A stretch of DNA of 64,000 bases, taken from NCBI RefSeq assembly GCF_037975245.1, contig NC_092571.1, positions 9,991,917 through 10,055,916 on the forward strand. The letters are read 5' to 3'. The notes under the pieces are model-generated. The model was not told the origin of the DNA. It saw only the letters and a list, made by a program, of their open reading frames with translations, and searched no databases. Of the stretch, positions 23,441-64,000 are shown piece after piece; position 1 is the stretch's first letter, and each line of letters opens with the position of its first letter. The stretch comes from Apostichopus japonicus. Its lineage: Eukaryota; Echinodermata; Holothuroidea; Aspidochirotida; Stichopodidae. The translations under genes and the position numbers were made by a program.

Positions 23441-26400
23441 TAAGTAGGACATAGATATATTCATGACCCGAGAGCAACATTAAATCATGGACTACGTGTG
23501 CACGTCACGCAGCAGATTGATAATCATAAGAATAGAATCAGTAACAATGGAAGCATACAAGCTACCAAGTTGAACCGGTGTTCATAAACGTTTAGTTACA
23601 ACGTGTTCTGTATCGCAACATATAACATTGTCGTCGTAACATGAACGCTGACTCTGTTTATCCTGTCAACAGTTTACAAGTATTCTTGGAATGCAATTTG
23701 CAAAGCATATAATGTAGGCCTTTAGGCCTATGGTTAGTCGGAACGGTGCAGAAACCAATGCGGTCATAAACACGATACAGATATTGCAGACACTGAGGAC
23801 TTTGCTCTTTAGCTTGGATACCTCAGCTGCCGACAGGTGCAAACCATGCATGTTTCAATATATAATACTAAAATAGACACTAAATCTGACTTGCCATACA
23901 TTGACCGCGTTGTAAATTTACAAGAAGTTTTACACGCAACAAGGTATCGAACGAAGTTAGTAGGCCTCATTTGCGCATGCAATTAAATGATGAAACTTCG
24001 GTTCATGCAACTATGCACTTGAAGTCTAATTTAGAATCTAGCAATAATAAAAGTATAATCATAAGTAAATAATAAATGACTAAGAGTATTATATATGTAT
24101 TTGTTCTAATACGAATGAACTACAACCTAATATGTGTTTCCTTGTAATGATGGGAATGTTTATCGTTATCAGTGCTCCATCATATTGAAATCAATCAGTG
24201 CACATATCGTTAATGTTCACGAGGCTACCATGGGCCTATATCTTGACTATCCACATATGTCTCCCTTGACTGTATGCAATCTTGCGCTCCCTTCAAATTT
24301 ATGTGAAACCTTTTGAACTTGTCTTTGAAACCGCTCGTTAAAAATCAACTTTAAAGAGATTGTATTCAGTGACAATCTGTACGTGTGTTTTGTTTATTCG
24401 TCCTGTAATGAAGCAACATATTTGTATGTCAGTATGTTAGCCAACTAACTGTGGTATGTCTTCGTGTAACTAACTGTAGCTGCGCTATACATGTTACTAT
24501 TTCTTTTGCGTGGTGCGCACAAGGGCAATCCAACATTTACCTCATGTCTCGTACAACGTGCAGTGCATATGAAAGAGTTCCATGGTATCATGACATAACA
24601 GGAGCAGCCCTGCAGTAGCTCAGCTAAGCTTCTTTTTTAGAAATTTATTTTGATTGTCAATATTTCTGAGCAGTTTATCCATTTTTGGTAAACTAAAGAC
24701 AAAAGCGGGATAACGGTGTCATTTCCATTCACCTCCCATCACCATTATCCCCATTGGCTTATGCGCCTTCTTAGCAGAAAAAGTTGTACCAATGTTAGAA
24801 AGTTGTCTAAATAATTGTTTTGAAAAAAAAGAGACGTACGTAAAGATAAACTTTTATTTTATTTACTGAAATTAACAATGATAGATGCGACACATGATCA
24901 TGGCAAGCCAGGTGCGATTAATGATTTGTGTCTCCTCATTTCAGAAATGAATTTCCCCGAATTGCGCCGCTATACATATCCTGAAATCCGGTGACTATTT
25001 CCCGAAATGGGCTGATTCAACGATTGTTAGCTAATAATTGTAACGTGTATACGAACCGCCCCTTGTGACTCCCCGAGAAATTTCCCGATATTGTCGAATT
25101 AGATAGAAAGCCTGAAGGAGATGTTAATATTTGACTTGATAAATAGTCCCACGGGTGGAGTTATGTCCCAAAATGACGGGAAAATTAAAATCGAAGACAT
25201 TTTGGTACTCAAACCAACACGCATACTGGTCATAAGTCCTAAAATGTTAAAACCAAATTTCATGATATTGAATATGATCGGTGGCCTATACATTTCATCA
25301 TAACTGAAAACTCTACAGAAGCCCCTGTTGTGTATAAAAAAAAAAATTTAAAAAAAATTTCCTGAACAACTTTGGTTTACCACCGTTCAAACATATCCAC
25401 AACATTTCAGCAGATTTGGACGAACGCTCTTGGAGTATAGCAGTTTTTAACGTTTATAGAAAATGACCTCGCATGACCTCAAGTGGCCTTCAAATTATTA
25501 TCAAATATGATTACATGTATGAAAACTAAAGTCACACAAACCTCTCACGATATTTCAGCTAAATCAAATGGAAAATGACGAAACGGCAGTCATTCAACAC
25601 GGTGGTAAACACGGCGGAAATCTTACGATAGCTATAGCTCAGCTGAAAGCTTTCAGCTGAGATAAGCATACACTTTCTAAATGCAACTATACCTATGTTG
25701 CACTGGACGGACTTAACGGTCGAGTAATCGGACAGTGCCCGAGGGCTTAGAGCAGCAGGAGTCCACTGGCCTCTATACTACATAACTTCCTGATCAAATT
25801 CGATAGGCCTATAGTGCGGCTGCGTAGAAAGAACCTGTGTTATTATCTTAACATCAGAGACTAGCATATAGTTATATTTTGCTTTCATCGAGACATGTCG
25901 AGGACCGTACAACCCTTTTAATCATGCTTACTTGATGTTATAATATCAGTGAACTTCCACTTTAACAATTGGACTGTTCACTAAGTTTGGACAATTTTTA
26001 GTCATCCGAAGGGGGGGGGGGGGTGGGGGAATCTTCCCTTCAGTTTATTGCTGGAATGTCTGTCCTCAGTATTCTATATTCCTCAATATATGGGATGGAT
26101 ACTATTCCTCGGAGCCCTCCAATGACAACCAAAACCCCTCCTATCTATGTTTGGATACTTCGTCAAAATCTCAATAGAAATAAAGTGAAACGTTTCTGAC
26201 ATACCGATTGAGTATGAAAATATCAGTCTTAAACAAAACCTCTTACCACAATTACAATTTTAAAAAATGTCGTTTTAATAAACTGTCCTCGTATATCAGA
26301 AAAGCAAGGCTGTTCAAAGTAAAGATTTTTTTTTTTTTAGAGACCTTTGAATTTAAGTCGGGCAGGTGTTCAAAAAATATATCGTTCCAAATATCGAACA

Positions 26401-28415
26401 CTTACAACGGGGATGTATTAGTTCTGTGACGCGGGGTTGTTGTTAGGCTACTTACGTGAGAATGTCAAACTAGTAGTCGTTTGTTAAGACATCTTTTAAT
26501 CAATCGACATGACTTTGATGACAAAAAATGGTGTTGTCCAGGATATATTTAGGCCTAATGAATCAATACAAAGCCAGTCTTTGCAAGAATGACTGGCGGG
26601 GGGGGGGGGGGGGCTACCAGCGTAGAAATATTTCGCCCTCAGGAATTTATACCAACTTGGATAATTCTTCAGTTACAAATATGACCTTGAGATCGGAACG
26701 GATTAGCCGGCCACACCTGTTATGAACTCGTGACAGTTAATACGCTACCCATGATCTTACAGTAAATCACCGGCTTCTCCGCACTTTCTGCAGCTATTGG
26801 TAAATATCTAGGTCTACCTCTGTTGTCATTCGGACATGCAACAAATACAGTAAAACTTTAAGGTTACTTTAACCCGGCCCCTAGAATATTTGTAACATGA
26901 TTTCAAGCACTTGAAGAAATTTCTTCACTAATTTACCTTACCTGTGTAATGTCGCGTATTCTAGTATTCAGTCAGTTACTGGTAGATAGATTGGTGACTA
27001 ATTTGTCAATGCTTAATAGATTATTTTCACAAATAACTTAATTGGAAGTAATTAGTTAAGTCCACGATAAGAAGATGTAAATGTTGAACTTGAAGCTAGT
27101 TTACCCGTACAATGTGTTGTGTTTCTATGTAATCATAGCACGATACTGATAGTATGTTGTTTTGAACCTTAAGTTGGCGGTTTAATCAAAGTTTGCTTTG
27201 AGCATCCTTGGGAGAGGTTGATTTATATGAAATAGGATGTACCAGAAAGAAGTACGCGGAACGTCTATACGTCTCAGCTCAATTAATGTAAGCAATATTC
27301 TAACAAACACAAATATTGTTCTAGTCGGTCTTTGATTCGATGATTCTACAAGTTCGTTTGATCTCTCTGACTTTCTCAAAGTATTCTCATATACAGGTAT
27401 AATTTTTCTTTTCATAATACTAAAACAGGCTTTATATTATCGCGCCTTCAATCGACGGTTATTCGAGGAAAACTATAAAATGATGAATATATCTTCCCCA
27501 CGGTGAATTTTGTAACGCAGAAAATTAAGTTCATCTTCTGGGGCTAAATGTGTCTCGCACACATAGGCTATATATTAGCTGGCTTACGGAAGGATGTCGA
27601 GTGCAGCGATGAGAGTATTAATATTTGCATTCGAAGCAATCAAAGCAGGATTTTTTTTCTATTTTTATAAACTATCACTCACAGTATGACATGTGGTGAA
27701 CTTTTGTGAAATCAATGTGAGAAAGGAAAAACGGCCAACATGAAAATTAACTTTAGTATTACATTTTTTAAGTTTTCATCTCTAAGATGCTGACGGCACA
27801 TCAGTCTATACCTTGTAAATATTATTGTCTCCAGAAAGGAATTATTCTTTCGACTCCCTTTTGCCCATCAAGTTACAAAGAACTGGCGTCCATAGTCTGG
27901 CTCAATGGTAGTATAAATGTAACAGTTTTTAATGTAATACCATCACCTATGTTTTCATAGAAGAGGTTGTTGTACTGATTCAGTGATCTTTAACAAAAAC
28001 AACAACAAGAAAGAAGACAACAACATCATGTATCTCATTTAAAGTAAACACTACAGAATTCATTCACACAAAGAGGTATCACAATACAAAACAACAACAA
28101 GTCTGAGGCATATTGGAGATAATACAAAGCTTGTGTATGAAGTTACATACTGTTAAAGATAGAGCAGGCTTAAAACGAGTGGATGATATTCCATATATAG
28201 GAATGATAAGAGACGACAGCGAAACAAAACAACTGTCCATGACCTTCAAATTGTTCAAAATACCAGATATTTTTTTTTTATATTGCTTACCGACGGCAAA
28301 ACTGAGGAATATATGCGTTGCAATGGTGATGGGATAATGTGTGCGTGTGGGTGTGCGTGTGTGAAGATGTAACGCGTAAGCATACATGTAAACATGATAA
28401 CTCAACAATTACACA
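23441..28415. other. Intergenic DNA, no gene seen
   Basis: No recognisable gene. G runs of more than 12 at about 26009 and 26598 stand without identified transposon ends. Short hairpin-prone AAAAATTTAAAAAAAATTT occurs at about 25340. Confidence 0.55.
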
Positions 28416-28741
28416 CAGGGGTAGGAAGCTTCCAAAAAAGTGGGGGGGGCACAACATTAGAGGGCACTTTCTCATTCCACAACCACCACTCGTTTAGCTA
28501 TAAACCGATACACACCGGCCATATCACTTAAATATATATGATGTGTTAGTATGCTATCAATACTATTATGGTGCACGTGAATAATTAAAATAAAATATTA
28601 AAATTAACAAAGGCTTAAGATATCCAAAAGAGTTCTTCTTCAAAGGGGCACATTTTATGTCAGTAGGGCACATATGCTATTTTGGAAAAAAGTGGGGGGC
28701 ACGTGCCCCCAGTGCCCTCCACCCCCCGGCTCCTACCCCTG
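28416..28741. mobile_element. MITE with CAGGGGTAGGA termini, 326 bp
   Basis: The left end CAGGGGTAGGAAGC and the right end GGCTCCTACCCCTG are inverted repeats (11 matching outer bases). Flanks ATTACACA and GGTACACG match at 5 of 8 positions, consistent with a worn 8-bp duplication. Both ends carry GTGGGGGGCAC-like motifs just inside. Non-coding. Confidence 0.7.
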
Positions 28742-28789
28742 GGTACACGAAAATACACTTATTGTGTACAAGAATCCTATCGTTTTCTG

Positions 28790-29180
28790 TCACATCAAAT
28801 GTCATTTGAAGTCAATAAAGGTAAAAGTTCAAACTTTGTAAACAGCATAACTTGAAAGGTAAAGCTTTGACAAACTTCATAAATGGCATCTGGATCAAAA
28901 TCATAAATTGCAAGAAACAACATTGTATTCTGTAGAAGTCAAAGGTCAAGTAAGGTCAACATAGGTCAAAGTATGAAACAATATAAACACTGTAGCTCCA
29001 AATGTCAATCTTAGGTTATTATTTTTTCTGTGGATCCGACTTATTGAGAACAAGATCCTCATTGCTTTTTCTGGCAGTCAAGGCTATTATTTGGAGTCAA
29101 CAGGTGTCAAAGTCTGAAATCATTTTTATCATAACTGAAGTATAGCTTGAATGACTTGATACTTGGTATGTGGATCAGGG
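28790..29180. repeat. Dispersed repeat, copy 2 (tandem 'GGTCAA' type)
   Basis: Contains repeated GTCAAAGGTCAAGTAAGGTC-like blocks followed by TAAACAGCATAACTTGAAAGG and a conserved TTGATACTTGGTATGTGGATC. The same order occurs near 14640, 46070 and 62600. At 29173 it is cut by another CAGGGGCGTA-type end with a G16 run. Confidence 0.6.
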
Positions 29181-31240
29181 GCGTACATTTCTCAAGGAGG
29201 GGAGGGCGGGGGGGGGGGGGGGCTCTATAGTGAAGTCATTTCGACAAAGAAAAAATACATGTCGGAATGAGCCTTTACTATAAAAGTCTATGGAATTGAT
29301 CTATAATAAGCCTATTTGGGTCCAGCGGGCAAAGTCTCAGCTACTGTAGCGTTTTTAGATTTTCCCTATTTTCTGATAGCGAGATTAAAAGCATAAAAAT
29401 ACACCTCGAGAGGTTTGCAATTTCTCTGGAAAGTGAAGTTCAAAGGCCTTGTGGGGGGTTCAGTAGGGAAAGCCTCCGAAGCTGCAGCGAGTTTTTTTTT
29501 CTGAGTGGGATATGAAGGCGTAGGGGAGAAAAAGAGAGAACGACTTTTTCTTTGTCTTCATTTTGTTTTTCCTACTCGTATTTTCATGTGTGCACAAGCA
29601 CGCTGAATTCAGCTCCAATTTTGAGCCCGACTTGGCATCGATTTGAGAATGACTTTTGATTTTGGCTATTATCTAACGCTCCAGTAGAGCTCCACCCTTT
29701 CACACAGTACAACGTTATGTGTACAGATTTACAGTTATTATATTCTCAATGACACATGAAACGCGCGACAAAGAATCACTATCGGCCTGACACGACAAGT
29801 TCAAAGAACTCTGTACTCTAAGAGCCAATGCATCAGAAGTCGAACTGTATAGAATCAAGACACAATATGTCTAGAAGTTTGGTTAGTACATTTCAGGCAA
29901 GTGGTTATTAAAATAATTATTAATGCCGTATACAATCAATATAAATAAGGTACAGACATTCAGATAGTTAAATCTTCGCCTCTAGCGAGGACAGCATCGT
30001 GTTGAAATTCATCACCAATGATGACATTGGTCATCAAGCATTTGTGTCTCGGTATACAATTGAAAGTCCCTGTTTTGGTCAGCTATATGTTTGCTAAATT
30101 TATAGCAGACTACATGTGAACGAAAACTTGTTGAAAGGTTCACCGTTCACAACTGCTGTTTAAGGTTCGTATGACCACACAATCCCCTGCCCATATAGCA
30201 CACACATGTCCCCTGTGTGTTTGCTGTTTCTTAGAGCAAACAGTGTAATGGACAATGTATAGTGTTGACAAAGTATTGTTCACGGCTTCCGCGTGTTTAT
30301 TATCACACAATCACTGCTCATAACACACATATGATATATGTTTAGATTCTAGTTAAGTTATAACTGAAAGAGAATGTTTAAAAGGATCAATTGTTCAGCC
30401 AGCAGTTACATGTTATGATGACATTTATGGCAATGCTATGTATCACTGGTTCGTTTCATTTTACATTATTAATAATTCTGAATCATTTTCTCGCCGGGTG
30501 AAGCTGTGTGAAGTATTCGTCACAACCGAAGAGAGGGTTTGATCCCACTTGGATTAGTCACAGAAGTCAAGTGATCATGAATTGTTTTTACGACGCTCGC
30601 TCATCATGATTCCACATCATAAATAATTTATGCTATAACAATCTCAATATCTTTCAGATTTGAAAAGAAGGACTTTGTTTAATGTTTAATAAATCACTAC
30701 AGTATTTATACATACAGCTACTCGTCTTCAGAAGTTATGACGTCTCAATGTTAGAGGTAACAGTGGTAGCAGCTGTGCCATGAAAGAAGTAAATGTCTAA
30801 TTTTAAGTTGATCAATCACACGTAGGTGTAACTAGACGGTAGTTCATCTAGGCTTACATGATTCACCTATGGTTAACTGGTCATAACCAACACAATGTGT
30901 ATTCGAAAATACAAAAGGCTATGTAACGATTACAAAAATTGAAGTCTGATGTTTACATCCTAGCAGGATCGTCTTTAGAAACATAACTCCTAAGAAAGTA
31001 CAGACAAAGCTTTGTATGTTAAAAAAAGAGTATTATCTCGTAAATTAGGAAAGAAACACGAAACTAACTTTAAAATGATTGATGCTTCCAAAAACGTTCA
31101 TTTTTATGCAACAATTATGTTCGGCTGGGTTGGACTCCTAACTTAGTGGGACGCATACACCTCTTACTTTGTGTTGATGACCTTGCTAGCAAGTCCGCTC
31201 TGCTGCCAACATTTAATGGAAAAGTTTTCATACCGTAGGC
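29181..31240. other. Intergenic DNA, no gene seen
   Basis: No coding or RNA gene recognised. The first part (29173-29250) has a MITE-like left end CAGGGGCGTACA and a long G run; its right end was not found. Confidence 0.55.
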
Positions 31241-31249
31241 TATGTTAGC

Positions 31250-31790
31250 AGACTAAATGCCTGACACGTATGTGTTCGCAGACTCAATGTCTGACACTTA
31301 TATGTTTGCAGACTCAATGTCTGACACTCATATGTTCGCAGACTCAATGTCTGACACTTATGTGTTTGCAGACTCGATGTCTGACACTTATGTGTTTGCA
31401 GACTCAATGTCTGACACTTATATGTTTGCAGACTCAATGTCTGACACTTATATGTTTGCAGACTCAATATCTGATACTTATGTGTTTGTAGACTCAATGT
31501 CTGACACTTATATGTTTGCAGACTCAATGTCTGACACTTATTTATTTGCAGACTCAATGTCTGACACTTATATGTTTGCAGACACTATGTCGAACACTAT
31601 ATATGTTTGCAAACTCTTTGTTTGACACTTACATGTTCGAAGACTCAATGTCTGACATTTATATGTTCTCAGCCTCAATGTCTGACACTTATACGTTCGC
31701 AGATTCAATGTCTGACAGTTACATATGTTCGCAGACTCGATGTCTGACACTTAAATGTTTGCAGATTCAATGTCTGCCACTTATAAGGAA
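31250..31790. repeat. 30-bp satellite, about 18 copies
   Basis: The unit is CAGACTCAATGTCTGACACT plus TATATGTTTG. Because 30 is divisible by three, both strands stay open (FADSMSDTYM on plus, SLQTYKCQTL on minus). Each unit also contains a small inverted repeat, CAGAC...GTCTG. The last six units are diverged. Not judged coding. Confidence 0.93.
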
Positions 31791-32784
31791 GAGACAAGTG
31801 TACAACACTGCTCGTTGATAGCTCAATTTCCAGTATTGAATTCCATATGTTATATGATCATCGTCGGCAAACTCTGTTACACATAAGGATGTGGTTTTAT
31901 TCAGTAATCTTCGAAATAAGCACTCAACTTTTGAATCAGAAACGGTTAACGTTTGCTGTAGCAGGAATATCCCTTTGAATACAACGGAAGACCTTGAAAA
32001 CAGTAAAGACTTCCACGTCAATTCATATGAACGCTTGCAATTCAGCTGAGAAAAGCCAGTTGTTGCAAAAGTTTCCCACAGTTGACGTGCCTGGGCACAG
32101 GAGTGTATTGTTATACGTCACAACTAACTACTCATCAGTCGAAGCAGCTGGACATATTTCTTTTATAGACTTCTCCCGGATATGAGAGAAGAGAAACAGT
32201 CGCTCTCATTGAATATCCCAAAATCAAATACTTAATAGGACGTTCGCGTAATAGAAACACGCTTCATAGCTTTCCGCCCGTCATTATGGAAATATATACC
32301 CATACGAGTATGCCCATCCCTGCGAGACTGCCCCCTCTTAAGACGTTTACCCCTCTCCAGCAATCAAACCAAGAAAAAATGTTTATATATGCAACATCAA
32401 ATGCTAATATCGAGCGAATACATTTAAGTTGATTAATTTATGCTTGGTCAGAATAAAGTACTCCTTTATGTAAGTATGTTGTGTAAGCGAATTTTCATTG
32501 TGCATAAGCTATGTATTTCTTGTGTTTCAGGGATTGTCATGCTAATGAAGTAGCGAACTGATTGAACGTTATTTGTCGGTTTCAATTACCTACTTTTAGC
32601 GTCGTTGTCTTTCTTCAGTCGTTTGCCTTGAACAATCCATCTCATCTCCTGAATTCTGATCAAGTATACTTGGTCATCGAAACCTTTATTAGTTTCATTT
32701 CGATATTGATATATCATTATCAGAGGCTTTCATTACTTTTCAAAGTTGATGAGCCATAAAGTTCTGATTTCATTTTTTCTTCAG
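31791..32784. other. Upstream flank of the P5B ATPase gene
   Basis: No promoter element can be assigned with confidence. The first coding exon with the start codon should lie here or further upstream. A weak candidate start (ATG at 32539, exon end 32549, donor GTAGCG) joins in phase to the exon at 32785 but has a poor donor. Confidence 0.4.
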
Positions 32785-61778
<28,994 letters not shown>

Positions 61779-61861
61779 GTTTGTTATCTTGCGGATCAGT
61801 GTAGTCCGTGGTTTCGCTCAGTAAAACTTTACAATTGTGCTGGCGTGCTCGAGCGTGCATG

Positions 61862-62576
61862 TGGAAAGCCACTGTAACATTTAATCGGGAACTTTAGATA
61901 TCTTAAATTATTTCTTATGTTAGATATCTAAAATTCTATTTCAGATATCTTAAATTAAATTCTAGATATCTTAAATTTAATTCGAGATATCTGAAATTTT
62001 AAATCAGATATCTGAAATTGAATTCGAGATATCTGAAATTGAATTCCAGATATCTGCAATTCTAATTTGAGATATCTGAAATTGAATTCCAGATATCTGA
62101 AATACATATGCAGAAATTCCCGATTAAATGTTAAAGTTGCTTGTATGGAAAGCCATTTTAATATTAATCGGGAATTTTCAGATATCTGAAATTGAATTCG
62201 AGATATCTGTAATTGAATTCGAAATATTTGAAATTCTATCTCAGATATCTGAAATTGAATTCGAGATATCTGCAATTGAATTCGAGATATCTGCAATTGA
62301 ATTCGAGATATCTGCAATTCTATTTCAGATATCTGAAATTAAATTTGAGATATCTGCAATTCTATTTCAGATATCTGAAATAGAATTTCTCGAATTCAAT
62401 TTCAGATATCTGAAATTCTCTGGTATTTCGAGATATCTGAAATTGATTTTAAGATATCTGCAATTATTTGTACATATCTTAAATAAATTGGAGATATCTG
62501 TAATTTAATTTGAGATATCTGAAATTATTTCGAGATATCTGAAATTCCTTGTTAAATGTTAAAACGGCTTTCCATA
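61862..62576. mobile_element. Fold-back element(s) with internal GATATC hairpin array
   Basis: A TGGAAAGCC...TTAATCGGGAA end occurs at 61862 and 62146; the inverted end ...TTAAATGTTAAAACGGCTTTCCA closes at 62574. The second unit (62146-62574) is flanked by TA on both sides, consistent with a TA target duplication. The interior is an array of CAGATATCTG/GAGATATCTC palindromes joined by AAATTGAATTC. Confidence 0.75.
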
Positions 62577-62599
62577 CGCCTGCGCGTGTGTATGTATGG

Positions 62600-63180
62600 G
62601 ACGGCTAGCTTGTAGAGACGATATCTCAACAACCACAACTGAACCACGACTGGAATCAATGTCAATATTGGTGGATAGATGCTTTATGATGGGGAGATGT
62701 GCCCTATTGTGTTTGGTTCCATTTCATGAATATAAATGATTGGGCAGGGCCTACCGATTTTTTTAAACGTCAATATAGGCTCTGCAACCGTCTGTCCGAT
62801 TGGGTTTATAGTTGGCATGGTGATGTAACTACATAGTATGTACATGTTCTTCTCAAAAACAATTTTACCTCATATATTAATGGTCGGTGGGATTTAATGG
62901 GAAATTGTCAAAAACACATAGTAAACACGATATCTCAACAACCACAAGTTAAATCAATGTCATACTTGGTAGGTAGATGTGTAGATGAGTAGATATGCCC
63001 CGTTGTTCTTGGTTTTCATCTCAAGAATATTAATGGAGTGGGCAAGGCTTAACATAGAATTTTGTTTATACTGGTGTGGTGTTGTTAGTACAAAATAAGT
63101 ATGCACATTTTCATGAAACATCTCCAACTTTATGTCACTAGTATTCATCATATTACAAGAAATGGTAGTCAGTTAATTCT
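62600..63180. repeat. Dispersed repeat, copy 4
   Basis: GGACGGCTAGCTTGTAGAGA, ACGATATCTCAACAACCACA, TTGGTAGGTAGATG and TGGGCAAGGCTTAACA blocks in the same order as 46070-46650, with two internal rounds. Non-coding. Confidence 0.75.
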
Positions 63181-63220
63181 GAATATTGAGCACATTTTAT
63201 GGCAAGGAATCACTAAGCCA

Positions 63221-63997
63221 CAGGGGCGTAGCGAGCGGGGGGTGTGGGGGGTGTCACATCCCCCCAATAATTTGGTCGCTGTCGGCAAATTTTGGGTCTG
63301 TCGGCAAAAGGAGAAAAGGTGAAGAGAGCGGAAGGGGAAGAAAGAAGGAAAGCTGAATAGAGAAAACGAGAACGGGAGCTTCTTCCGTGCCAAATTTGAC
63401 TTAAAATATGCATCAAATTGCATCTAAGGACGTTTCAAAACTAAAAATTTTCCAAAGGGGAGGGGTAGACCCCCTACCCTTAGACCCCTCCCCCATTTCA
63501 GTCACCACTTCCAGATCCGTCGGCAAATCAAATTTGACTTAAAATATGCACCAGATTGCATCTAAGGACGTTTCCAAACTAAAAAATTGCCAAAGGGGAG
63601 GGGGACACCCCCTCCCCTTAGACCGCTCCCCCATTTCAGTCACCACTTCCAGATCCGTTGGCAAATCAACTTTGACTTAAAATATGCACCAGATTGCATC
63701 TAAGGACGTTTCTCAACTAAAAATTTGAGAAAGGGGAGGGGGACACCCCCTCCCCTTAGACCGCTCCCCCATTTCAGTCACCACTTCCAGATCCGTTGGC
63801 AAATCAAATTTGACTTAAAATATGCACCAGATTGCATCTAAGGACGTTTCTCAACTAAAAAATTGAGAAAGGGGAGGGGGACACCCCCTCCCCTTAGACC
63901 GCTCCCCCATTTCAGTTACCACTTCCAGATCCGTCGGCAAATCAAATTCTCCACACCCCCCCCCCCCCCCAACAAAAACCCCTTCGCTACGCCCCTG
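63221..63997. mobile_element. hAT-type MITE, 777 bp, with four 138-bp internal repeats
   Basis: Perfect 14-bp inverted ends: CAGGGGCGTAGCGA on the left and TCGCTACGCCCCTG on the right. The 8 bases before it are CTAAGCCA and the window ends CTA directly after it, fitting the start of an 8-bp duplication. Inside, GTCGGCAAATTTTGGGTCTG leads to four tandem 138-bp units (from about 63392 to 63946). A C16-type run lies near the right end. Confidence 0.9.
63392..63946. repeat. Four 138-bp tandem repeats inside the terminal MITE
   Basis: The block TTTGACTTAAAATATGCA recurs at 63395, 63533, 63671 and 63809, exactly 138 bp apart. Each unit includes AAGGGGAGGGGGACACCCCC and TCCCCTT, a hairpin-forming G/C block, plus CCACTTCCAGATCCGT. 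Confidence 0.93.
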
Positions 63998-64000
63998 CTA

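Noticed and set aside
31250-31790. CRISPR array or a repeat protein gene
   Set aside because: No spacers between the 30-bp units; both strands equally open, copies diverge without keeping frame at the end.
61955-62508. 120-126 codon ISxIEFE/QISRIQ frames
   Set aside because: Produced by the GATATC palindrome array.
61779-64000. Terminal ATPase exon
   Set aside because: I looked for an acceptor followed by the short hydrophilic C-terminus and a stop, and found only repeats.

Overview
The window looks like genomic DNA of an animal, probably a marine invertebrate deuterostome such as an echinoderm. That placement is inference. It rests on one large, intron-rich gene with GT-AG introns, AT-rich intergenic DNA, many micro- and minisatellites, non-autonomous hAT-type transposons with CAG...CTG ends, a tRNA-derived SINE and a decayed Ty3/Gypsy-like retroelement. 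Nothing bacterial is present.

Layout. Positions 1-2230 hold, on the minus strand, a broken Ty3/Gypsy-like gag-pol relic (zinc knuckle, reverse transcriptase, RNase H). From 2231 to about 32780 I find no convincing gene. This stretch is intergenic DNA with a (TA)n array (7.6-7.95 kb), a 19-copy minisatellite (9.34-10.85 kb), a triplet-repeat array (12.3-12.75 kb), a three-copy 111-bp repeat (14.9-15.2 kb), MITE-like elements (15.4-16.5, 23.2 and 28.4 kb), a fold-back (18.0 kb), a 34-bp satellite (20.0-20.9 kb) and a 30-bp satellite (31.25-31.8 kb).

From 32785 to 61778 the plus strand carries one gene: a P5B-type P-type ATPase of the ATP13A2/ATP13A3 family. I placed 30 coding exons by homology, splice sites and exact phase continuity. 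Together they give 1153 complete codons with no frame break. The A-domain TGES loop, the phosphorylated Asp in DKTGTLT, KGAPE, TGDN and GDGAND are intact. The M4 signature reads SPALP where the family has PPALP. The start-codon exon and the last exon(s) were not found; the 3' end probably lies beyond the window.

The introns are unusually rich in tandem repeats, and several have their own satellite. Intron 17 opens with an array that repeats the exon-17 splice-donor junction. Intron 18 contains decayed copies of the exon-19 acceptor and exon start. Intron 6 is filled by a 9-bp repeat full of GTAAGT and TGCAG. Intron 21 has a hAT MITE 16 bp after the donor. Downstream of exon 30 are a GATATC fold-back element, a dispersed repeat, and a hAT-type MITE (63221-63997) with four 138-bp internal repeats. 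I found no evidence of an unknown multigene system; the most unusual material is the splice-signal-bearing intronic arrays and the MITEs.
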